DNA from: JAYZDB01 sp036338025
Lineage (GTDB): Bacteria > Planctomycetota > UBA1135 > UBA2386
Direction: 5' to 3'
DNA length: 14,153 bases
NCBI GenBank assembly: GCA_036338025.1
Contig: JAYZDB010000317.1
Coordinates: 1-14,153, forward strand
The position numbers and the translations under genes are program-made. This document shows positions 1 to 5,977 of the stretch, in pieces. The notes under the pieces were generated by a model that did not search any database, was not told the DNA's origin, and was given only the letters and a program-made list of their open reading frames with translations. How positions within the stretch are numbered: the stretch's first letter is position 1; each line of letters starts with the position of its first letter.

Positions 1-1
1 C

Positions 2-316
2 GACGGCAGGCATCTCTTGGTCTATAACCACACGCGAGGCACCGGGGAATTCCCGAGCGGTCGCGACATGCTGAACGTGGCCATCAGCCACGACGGCAAG
101 AAGTGGTATGCCGCCGCCGTCCTGGAACGTGCGGAAGGTGAATACTCGTACCCGGCGGTCATCCAGACCGCCGACGGCGACGTCCACATCACGTACACCT
201 GGAAGCGCAAACGCATCAAGCACGTCATCCTCGACCCCACCAGCCTCACTCTCAAACCGATCAGCGGTTCGAAGTGGCCAAAGTCGATGGGGTTCGTGAC
301 CAAAGCAAGACAATGA
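2..316 (+). CDS. C-terminal fragment of sialidase-like (BNR/exo-alpha-sialidase family) protein
   Basis: The reading frame enters from the left edge and stops at TGA 314-316, so only about the last 104 residues are present. The visible part contains an N-H-T-R-G stretch, an Asp-box-like S-H-D-G-K-K-W segment, and the sequence Y-S-Y-P-A-V-I-Q followed by H-I-T-Y-T-W-K-R-K. That last block is typical of the final blades of BNR_2-type exo-sialidase-like six-bladed propellers common in planctomycetes. Such proteins are usually exported and are presumed to release sialic acids or related sugars from glycans, but substrates in this lineage are mostly unproven. The signal peptide and catalytic N-terminal part lie outside the window. 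A related non-catalytic BNR propeller cannot be excluded. Confidence 0.8.
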   Translation, partial: DGRHLLVYNHTRGTGEFPSGRDMLNVAISHDGKKWYAAAVLERAEGEYSYPAVIQTADGDVHITYTWKRKRIKHVILDPTSLTLKPISGSKWPKSMGFVTKARQ

Positions 317-353
317 GTCTCATGCTCCACCGCCCCCCACGCGGCTGTCTTCA

Positions 354-390
354 TCGACCACAAACGTCGTAAATGGATATATATTATAAA
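354..390 (+). promoter_or_regulatory. Possible promoter in AT-rich island upstream of the radical SAM gene
   Basis: Bases 368-393 form a sharp AT-rich island in otherwise GC-rich DNA. It contains several overlapping -10-like hexamers (TATATA at 378, TATTAT at 382, TATAAA at 385). A weak -35-like TCGACC at 354-359 lies 18 bases before TATATA. The downstream gene starts at 581, implying a leader of nearly 200 nt. The -35 match is poor, so this rests mainly on composition and position. The rest of the 264-base spacer contains a short CCCCC/GGGGG hairpin (428-443) and nothing else recognisable. Confidence 0.35.
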
Positions 391-580
391 TTTGCAGTTT
401 TCAGAGCTGCACGCTGAGAACTCCTCACCCCCAAAGAAGGGGGCGCGTGCCGATGTGTCGAGTATCCAAGCGCGGATGGGTCGTACACACACCCCCGTGA
501 TAGAGCCGGGAGCATCGGTTTTTGGGATAGACTAACAAAGCACCTCCGACCCGGGAGTCGTCCAGCGCTCCGCCGTCGAA

Positions 581-1912
581 ATGACCAATTCCAACCCACA
601 CCCGGATACCCCGAATTCCCTAGCCCGGGTAACGATGCATGATGCGCCGGAGTACGCGTGGAGCTTCGAGCCCCACCACGACTTCTCCTTCGAACTCGAG
701 AACCTGTCCTCGCAAGAACTCGCGGACCCAGCGGCGATCGGCAGCATCAACTACACCGCTGATGTCTATCGGGAAGGCAAGCAGATCCGGCGCGTCGGGG
801 TGGCCCCTTTGCCCGAAGCCGTGCCGGTCGGGGAGAAGCGGGTGTTCGATGCCGAACTCGGCATGTCTGTCGTGGGTGGAGACTACGAGGTGAGCTTCGG
901 TATCGAGCCTGCCAACGGCGGAGAACAACTGCGCTTCGGATCTCCGCGCTACCCATTACGGGTCAAAAACACCATCTTCGAGCCGCTGGTCGAACTGATC
1001 AACGCCTGCAACTTCCGATGCAACTTCTGTCCCCAAGGCGAACTCCAGCGCAAGCAGCGACCCATGGACTTCGACCTGGCCAAGAAGATCCTACGGGACT
1101 TTGCCGACATGGGGCAAAAGCACCCTATCCGTTGTCACCTCCTCGGTGAGCCACTGCTGTATCCCCGGTTCTTCGATTTCGTGGAGGAGGCCCACGATGT
1201 CGGCCAGCGGATTCTCCTGGTCACCAACGGATCCCGCTTTCAGGAAGAGAACATCGAAGCCATCTTCCGCACCAAGCTCGACCAACTCCTCATCTCCCTC
1301 AACACCCCTGAGAAAGAGGCCTACAACGAGCAACGCGGCACCAACATGCCATTCGAAACCTACATGCATGGAATCGAACGCATGGTCGAAGAAGCGGTGA
1401 AGCGTGAAGAGGGTCCCGAGACAATGATCAACGTCCTCTACGACCAATCCAAAACCAACGATCCCGACGAAATCCGGCGCGTCAACGGCCTCGCCAATCA
1501 GTGGGTCAACCTGGTTCGTCGTTCGACTGGACAAAAAGAACTGAACATCGAGGAAGTTGATCACTTCGACCCAAGTCTGCGCACAGAGATCCAGTTGTAT
1601 GACAACTTGCGCATCATGTTTCAGCCGTACCACACCTGGGGTGAAGGCGAATCCCCTGAACTGCACTTCTGTGCGTTCCCGTGGAAGCAACTGGCGATCC
1701 TCGTCGATGGCCAGGCAACCGCCTGTTGTGTCGACTCAGAAGGTGAGATCAACCTGGGCAACGTGCGTGAGAAGACCGTCGAGGAGATCTGGAACGGCCC
1801 GGAGATCACCCGTATTCGAGACTCCTTCTGGAACAAGCAGCGGGCGGTCGAACCCCGATGTATGCGCTGCCCGATCCGGCACCACGAGCTCGCCGAGCTG
1901 TACTTGAACTGA
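581..1912 (+). CDS. Radical SAM/SPASM protein with N-terminal beta-sandwich domain
   Basis: This 443-residue protein has the radical SAM [4Fe-4S] motif C143-x3-C147-x2-C150. A G-E-P segment near 189-191 and V-T-N-G near 214-217 follow, both typical of the family's SAM-binding strands. The C-terminal part is SPASM-like: C364 in C-A-F-P-W, C382-C383, L-G-N near 392-394, E-E-I-W near 401-404, and C427-x2-C430, enough to ligate auxiliary Fe-S clusters. Residues about 10-130 precede the barrel. They look like an Ig-like beta-sandwich (alternating polar/hydrophobic strands, a G-D-Y-E-V-S-F strand, ending in P-L-R-V-K), similar in pattern to Wzt C-terminal-type sugar-recognition domains. SPASM enzymes modify peptides or small molecules; the substrate is not evident. 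ATG 581 was chosen because the N-domain would otherwise be cut; M19 (635) is an alternative. No good Shine-Dalgarno is visible. No precursor peptide gene was found nearby. Confidence 0.9.
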   Translation: MTNSNPHPDTPNSLARVTMHDAPEYAWSFEPHHDFSFELENLSSQELADPAAIGSINYTADVYREGKQIRRVGVAPLPEAVPVGEKRVFDAELGMSVVGGDYEVSFGIEPANGGEQLRFGSPRYPLRVKNTIFEPLVELINACNFRCNFCPQGELQRKQRPMDFDLAKKILRDFADMGQKHPIRCHLLGEPLLYPRFFDFVEEAHDVGQRILLVTNGSRFQEENIEAIFRTKLDQLLISLNTPEKEAYNEQRGTNMPFETYMHGIERMVEEAVKREEGPETMINVLYDQSKTNDPDEIRRVNGLANQWVNLVRRSTGQKELNIEEVDHFDPSLRTEIQLYDNLRIMFQPYHTWGEGESPELHFCAFPWKQLAILVDGQATACCVDSEGEINLGNVREKTVEEIWNGPEITRIRDSFWNKQRAVEPRCMRCPIRHHELAELYLN

Positions 1913-1938
1913 CTCGACCTCGACTGCCGAATCACAGT

Positions 1939-2027
1939 TTGGGCGGCACCGATCACCAGGTGATCAGCGCGTTTCCAGGGACCGCCAGGAACTTGACTTA
2001 CGGCTCCGCCCAATGACAAATCACCTG
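1939..2027 (+). promoter_or_regulatory. Intergenic cluster of inverted repeats, possible structured RNA or operator
   Basis: Three pairings overlap in the spacer between the radical SAM and Tat-propeller genes. An outer arm TTGGGCGG (1939-1946) pairs with CCGCCCAA (2006-2013), and CCG/CGG (1949-1951 with 2001-2003) adds three pairs inside it. A perfect 15-base dyad GATCACC-A-GGTGATC occupies 1951-1965. CAGGTGAT (1957-1964) can instead pair with ATCACCTG (2020-2027), which excludes the small dyad. No T-tract follows, so a plain intrinsic terminator is not well supported. It could be an operator, an mRNA leader structure for the next gene, or a 3' processing structure of the previous one. Confidence 0.4.
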
Positions 2028-2123
2028 ACCACGACCGGTCTGGTAGTAACTCAAAAGTACGCCCCGGGGCAATCCAACGGCCGCTCGATGGGCCTGGTCT
2101 ACGGCCAGCCCGAAGCTCTCGAA

Positions 2124-2129
2124 TAGAAT
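2124..2129 (+). promoter_or_regulatory. -10-like hexamer before the Tat-propeller gene
   Basis: TAGAAT matches the sigma-70 -10 consensus at five of six positions and lies about 30 bases before the ATG at 2160. No convincing -35 hexamer is seen at 16-18 bases upstream, so this is a weak call. Confidence 0.25.
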
Positions 2130-2159
2130 TCTGTTCACCGCACGTTGATCCTGCATATC

Positions 2160-3347
2160 ATGACCGACATGGCCCCAATCGATTCTGCTGGCAACGCTGG
2201 TTCCTCTCGCCGCGAGTTTCTCCGCGCCGGCGCCTCACTTGCGTTGGGAACCGCTGCTGCCCCCTATCTCGCCGGTTGCGGCACACCAAAGATCATTACC
2301 CCGAAGTTCGGCACAGTGGTCGGAGCAGGCAAATTTGTAAGCCCGAAGAAGACCTCGACGATCCTGGTGGTGGCCAATCTGGACGACCCCAAGAACCCCT
2401 TCTACAACTTCCCGCTGGATTTCTTCGGGCACGGGTTCGTCGAAGACCCCCTCGACGGCCGCCGCGGCATCATATTCGAGAAACGCGGGTCGGGGGCCTG
2501 CGAAGTCGACATGAACACCGGCGATGTCCTACGCACGATCAAGACAGCCGCCAACCATGAGTTCTATGGGCACGGTGCGTACACGCCGGACGGCGCAACA
2601 CTCTTCTGCACGGAATCAATCGTATCGAAGAACTACCAGGGCATACTCGCCGTGCGTGACGGAAGATCATTTCAAGTCACCGGACAGGTCGAAACCCACG
2701 GACTACGCCCTCACGACTGTACCCTGATCGATGATGGCAAGGTCATGGTCGTGACCAATGCGGGCGGCCCCATCGACTCCAAGGACCGACCCAACGTCAC
2801 CTACGTGGAGCTCGCGTCGAACAAACTTCTCGACAAGATCGAATTCGAATCGGAGTTGATCAGCGCTGGCCACCTGGAACTCGCTGCCAACGGCGATCTA
2901 CTCTGCATCTCCGCCCCGCGCGAAGGCTTGAAAGACGAGGCCAAGCAGCCCGGCGCCTTCAGCGTCCGCCGCAAAGGTGGCGGCGACCGCTTCACGACGA
3001 TGGTCGACCCCGATGAAGTCGCGAAACGGATGACCGCCGAGACTCTAAGCGTCGCCATTCACGAGCCGACCCGAACTGCCGCTGCAACCAATCCATTCGG
3101 GAACATCATTACCTTCTGGGACCTCGACAAAGGGACCTACCGGGGCAAGTTCGAGGTTCCAATGCCGCGCGGAGTCTGCCTGACCCAGGACAGTAGTCAA
3201 TTCGTCTTCAGTTACGGTAAGACTGGATCAACTCAGCACCTTGTGCGGATCGATCCGACCACGCTGGGCGAAGTACCGGGCTCGCGGACGGAGTCGATCG
3301 GCATCACTGGCTCGCACCTGTTCTTGTACCAGCCGCGCCCTGCCTAG
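2160..3347 (+). CDS. Tat-exported DUF1513-type beta-propeller, probable lipoprotein
   Basis: The N-terminus holds a twin-arginine signal, S-R-R-E-F-L-R (R17-R18), followed by an alanine-rich hydrophobic stretch and a lipobox L-A-G-C (C40). This predicts a folded protein exported by Tat and then lipidated. The mature part resembles the DUF1513 family of seven-bladed-propeller-like periplasmic proteins: F-Y-G-H-G near 135-139 followed by a T-P-D-G turn, then L-R-P-H-D near 182-186 and V-V-T-N-A-G-G. Repeated G-x-L/G-x-V strands with D-P-T or D-x-D-K-G turns support a propeller. The molecular function of the family is not established; proteobacterial members often sit near iron-uptake or peroxidase genes, a context not seen here. 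ATG 2160 is preferred; a TTG at 2145 and an ATG at 2169 are alternatives. The gene is followed by a strong hairpin and a convergent neighbour. Confidence 0.85.
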   Translation: MTDMAPIDSAGNAGSSRREFLRAGASLALGTAAAPYLAGCGTPKIITPKFGTVVGAGKFVSPKKTSTILVVANLDDPKNPFYNFPLDFFGHGFVEDPLDGRRGIIFEKRGSGACEVDMNTGDVLRTIKTAANHEFYGHGAYTPDGATLFCTESIVSKNYQGILAVRDGRSFQVTGQVETHGLRPHDCTLIDDGKVMVVTNAGGPIDSKDRPNVTYVELASNKLLDKIEFESELISAGHLELAANGDLLCISAPREGLKDEAKQPGAFSVRRKGGGDRFTTMVDPDEVAKRMTAETLSVAIHEPTRTAAATNPFGNIITFWDLDKGTYRGKFEVPMPRGVCLTQDSSQFVFSYGKTGSTQHLVRIDPTTLGEVPGSRTESIGITGSHLFLYQPRPA

Positions 3348-3386
3348 CACGGGAGGTCCGCGCAGGTACGGGGTAGCGGGGTGAGC

Positions 3387-3412
3387 CTGGACCTGGGCCA
3401 ACCCAGGTCCAG
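3387..3412. terminator. Shared terminator hairpin between convergent genes
   Basis: CTGGACCTGGG pairs perfectly with CCCAGGTCCAG around a CCAA loop, an 11-bp stem. It lies in the 90-base gap between the stop of the plus-strand propeller gene (3347) and the stop of the minus-strand selenoprotein gene (3438), where a bidirectional terminator is expected. Neither side has a clean T-tract, so termination may be less efficient than in a canonical intrinsic terminator. Confidence 0.7.
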
Positions 3413-3437
3413 CGAACTCTTACGGAAAGTACCGGGA

Positions 3438-4379
3438 CTACTTCTTGCCGCCCTGGAGTTCCTTCAGGCGCTCCTCTTGCGCCTTGATGAAGCGCGGGTT
3501 GTTCGCGCCACCCTTCTTCATGGCCGTCAACGCCCGCTCGAACTCCTTCACGTCCTTCCGATGGTAAGCGTCGCCCATGATAATAAACCAGGCGTTCAAA
3601 CCACCACGACCCGGTGGCAGGCCATCACTCTTCTCGAGCGCGCGCAACTTCTTGGCTATCGGTCCAAACGTCGAATCATCACGGAAGTTAACTCCACGAG
3701 TAATCTCGGTGACCTTGGCTTCCGCGAGTTTGCCAGTGATCGTCTTGATCTGTTTCTCGTTGAGGATCGTGCCCTTGCCGATCGCCTTGGACATTTGATC
3801 CGTATTCAAGTGGCCCAGCTCGAAGCGCCTCATCAAGAATGCTGCCTTGTCAGCCTTTGAGCCCTCAACCGCCTTCTTCTTCAACGCGAAGAAGGCTGGA
3901 ACTTCCGTTGTCAGGGTCTCGGTGAACCCAGCGACGGAACGTTTCTTGGGTTTGGCCAACACATTCCCATCCTGATCCATGAACGCCAGGTGGGGGAAGC
4001 CTCGTCCGCCCTTTTCAGACAAGAGGTCCGGGTACTTCTCACTCTTGATTCGAGACGTGATGTGCAAGAACAAGACGACCTTCTCGGCGAAGTCCGTGAA
4101 CTTGGCGTCGGAGAGCGCACGGCTCTCCAGCGAGTTGCACGGGGGTCAAGGCGAGTAGGATCGTGTGAAGTAGGTAAAGAGGACCTTCTGGGACTTCGTC
4201 GCCGCAGCACGGGCCTTGTCGTAGTCGGTAAACCACTTGGCGTTCTCGAGGAATGGCTTTTTGAGCTTGGCCTTCTTCTTGGCGATAAGAGCTTTTTGAC
4301 TCTGGGCATGCCCTGGAACGGCGAGCGAACCGGCGCCGATAAGCGCGAGGACCAGCGTCGTAGAGATTGTTGACTTCAC
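3438..4379 (-). CDS. Exported thioredoxin-fold selenoprotein with U-P-P-C motif (in-frame TGA read as Sec)
   Basis: One continuous minus-strand frame, interrupted only by TGA at 4148-4146, encodes 313 residues if that TGA is read as selenocysteine (U78). GTG 4379 is the chosen start: it has GGGAG nine bases upstream and gives a classic signal peptide (MKSTIS, hydrophobic core, G-H-A cleavage near 25). A Lys-rich linker follows, then a thioredoxin-like domain: K-W-F-T-D-Y-D helix, V-L-F-T-Y-F strand, U78-P-P-C81 redox motif, N-S-L-E helix, V-V-L-F-L-H strand, and cis-Pro region G-F-P129 followed by a strand and D-x-D-G turn. Residues about 140-313 are mainly helical with Lys/Glu-rich repeats. 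The conserved protein-like sequence on both sides of the TGA argues against a pseudogene. A SECIS-like hairpin follows at the right distance. The likely role is thiol-disulphide or peroxide-linked redox chemistry in the periplasm. A nonsense mutation or sequencing error is the main alternative. Ignoring the TGA would give a truncated call, 3438-4073. Confidence 0.82.
4110..4128 (-). promoter_or_regulatory. Putative bacterial SECIS element
   Basis: On the mRNA (minus) strand, GGAGAGC pairs perfectly with GCTCTCC around the loop CGTGC. The stem can continue outward through a U-G wobble, one mismatch and two more G-C/C-G pairs. Seventeen nucleotides separate the TGA (4148-4146) from the stem and 24 from the loop. 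Known bacterial SECIS elements have an apical loop roughly 16-37 nt after the UGA and a G in the first two loop positions; here G is second and is followed by U. It lies inside the coding sequence, as bacterial SECIS elements do. Confidence 0.75.
4146..4148 (-). other. In-frame TGA, proposed selenocysteine codon
   Basis: This TGA takes the place of the first Cys of a C-P-P-C thioredoxin motif. The radical SAM, kinase and sialidase genes in this window use TGA as a normal stop, so genome-wide reassignment of TGA is unlikely and local recoding to selenocysteine is the better explanation. Confidence 0.8.
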
Positions 4380-4664
4380 TTGTGCAAACTCCCGAAATAC
4401 TTGGAGACGGATAGAGGGGGGTGCTGCCATCACCTCAGATCAGCCCGCGACGGGCCGCCCGGTGTGGAGCGTCACCGCCAATTGGTGGGCGTCCTATGAG
4501 ACGCGGCAATCGATCCAATTTACCGCCTCATGCACTGACCACCCCGAAAGAAACGCCACAATGGCAGAAAGAGGCCGATGAACCTCCGCGACGACTCCTG
4601 ATCTGGTGCATGCGCTCACCGCAAGGATGCTCCAAACCGTCCCGAGGTGTAATCTCCCCGAGCG

Positions 4665-5858
4665 ATGGCCGCCATTACTCCACCCCCTTCGAACAAGCCC
4701 ATGCCCCGCAAGAGACCAGGCTGTCTCGCTCGCCTCGCGCTGTTCACGGTAGCCCTCCTCCTGTCCCTGGTCCTGGCAGAGGTCGCGGTCAGGATCTTCG
4801 CCAACGAAGTCATGCCGCTCTCCTTTGGCCCGAGGTACATGTACCAGAGTGACCCCGAACTCGGCATCACCCTGACACCCGGCTTCGAGGGCCAGTTCGC
4901 CCTCCACAACGAGTTCGACGTCTCGATCTCGATCAATTCCCGCGGCTACCGCGATCGGGAGTTCGGCCCCAAACCCGGGGGCGTCACTCGTATCATCAGC
5001 CTGAGTGACTCCATGGGCTTCGGCTACGGTGTCACCAGCGAAGATTCCTACCCGAAACAACTCGAAACCAAACTCAACGAGAACCTCGACCAAGCACGCT
5101 TCGAAGTGTTGAACGCTGGTGCACCTGCGCGAGGCATCCAACACATGATCCGTGTCCTCGAGCGCTCGGCCTGGTTCAAGCCGGATGTCGTCATCGCGTC
5201 GTTCTTCTTCGTCAACGACCTCGACGACATGCACAACTTTCCAGTGCACACGGTCCGCGGCGGCATGGTGTTTCCACGACCCATCGCCAAGGTGATAGAC
5301 GACAACAGTTGGCTGGCGTTCAGCATCAACTACTCAAAACTATCCCTGCTGGCATACCGCGCCTGGTTCAACTGGCTCAGAAGGATGCGCGGCGATAGCA
5401 CCCGGCTCGGTGGAGCAGTTGCGCCACCCGGGCGACTCTGGGGCACAGAAGCGCTGCTCACCGGCGCTGATCCCGACTCTGCGCCAGGAGGTGACAATCT
5501 CTGGGCCGAATTTCAAACGCAGTTGAAGATACTGGACGACAAGACCCAAGCGATGGGTGCCAGGCTCGTCCTGTTTACGATCCCACAGGAGTATCTGACC
5601 CGCGACGAGGCCTGGGACGAACTCAAGCGCTCCGGCGCGGTCACGGACAAACACGACCGCGACCTGCCCGGCAGGAAACTCACCAAGATATGCGCGGACA
5701 TCGGCGTGACTTTCTATGATACCGTCCCCGACTTTCGCGCCAAACCGCCCACCGAGACCCGTTTCTTTCCAATCAACAAGCACTTCTCGCCGGCGGGAAA
5801 TGCCTTCGTCGGGGAGATACTGGCGCAGTTCCTTCGGTCGAAGGAATTCGTTCGATAG
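4665..5858 (+). CDS. Membrane-anchored SGNH/GDSL-hydrolase-like protein
   Basis: The 397-residue product has a basic N-terminus (R15-K-R) and one hydrophobic segment at about 23-45 (A-L-F-T-V-A-L-L-L), giving a single signal anchor. The rest should face the periplasm. SGNH-like blocks can be matched: L-S-D-S116-M-G-F-G-Y-G-V as block I, N150-A-G-A-P-A-R-G as block II, F-F-V-N184-D as block III, and N371-K-H373-F-S-P-A-G-N as block V. Related planctomycete proteins act as esterases or O-acyl-transfer partners on glycans; no substrate can be assigned here. Two key positions are atypical: the G of G-D-S is Ser114, and the Asp expected two residues before the catalytic His is Asn371, so activity may be altered. 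ATG 4665 gives the longest frame; ATG 4701 is an alternative. The gene is divergent from the selenoprotein gene across about 285 bases. Confidence 0.75.
   Translation: MAAITPPPSNKPMPRKRPGCLARLALFTVALLLSLVLAEVAVRIFANEVMPLSFGPRYMYQSDPELGITLTPGFEGQFALHNEFDVSISINSRGYRDREFGPKPGGVTRIISLSDSMGFGYGVTSEDSYPKQLETKLNENLDQARFEVLNAGAPARGIQHMIRVLERSAWFKPDVVIASFFFVNDLDDMHNFPVHTVRGGMVFPRPIAKVIDDNSWLAFSINYSKLSLLAYRAWFNWLRRMRGDSTRLGGAVAPPGRLWGTEALLTGADPDSAPGGDNLWAEFQTQLKILDDKTQAMGARLVLFTIPQEYLTRDEAWDELKRSGAVTDKHDRDLPGRKLTKICADIGVTFYDTVPDFRAKPPTETRFFPINKHFSPAGNAFVGEILAQFLRSKEFVR
5827..5848 (+). terminator. Strong hairpin at the end of the SGNH coding region, possible terminator
   Basis: TTCCTTC (5829-5835) pairs with GAAGGAA (5840-5846) around GGTC, and an A-T and a G-U pair extend the stem outward. 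It lies just before the TAG stop (5856-5858) and is followed by a T-rich but interrupted stretch. It may serve as a terminator or 3'-end stabiliser overlapping the last codons. Confidence 0.4.
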
Positions 5859-5977
5859 GGTGGAGGCTCTAGAACACGAAAGATCGGCCAAACCTATCTG
5901 AATAGAAGCCCTGCCCCACGCAATGGGTACACTGTTCGGTCCCCCACCCAAGACGATTGTCCAAAGAGAAAGATCCC

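Noticed and set aside
492..523. Terminator for the sialidase gene (CCCG/CGGG pairing followed by T5)
   Set aside because: The stem is only four pairs with a 9-nt loop, and it lies about 180 bases after the stop; too weak to annotate.
3381..3860. Plus-strand frame overlapping the selenoprotein 3' end
   Set aside because: It begins at the terminator hairpin and is antisense to a well-supported protein; no domain is visible.
4146..4148. TGA reassigned to Trp or another residue throughout the genome
   Set aside because: Several genes here, including the radical SAM, kinase and sialidase genes, end naturally at TGA with no coding-like sequence after it.
3438..4430. Two broken gene fragments (pseudogene split by nonsense mutation)
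   Set aside because: The two parts are in the same frame, both keep clear thioredoxin-fold features, the stop is TGA exactly at a redox Cys position, and a SECIS-like hairpin follows. A selenoprotein explains all of these at once.
4451..4487. Palindromes CGGGCCGCCCG and CCAATTGG in the selenoprotein/SGNH divergent spacer as operators
   Set aside because: Both are short and of the kind expected by chance; no repeated half-sites or promoter elements accompany them.
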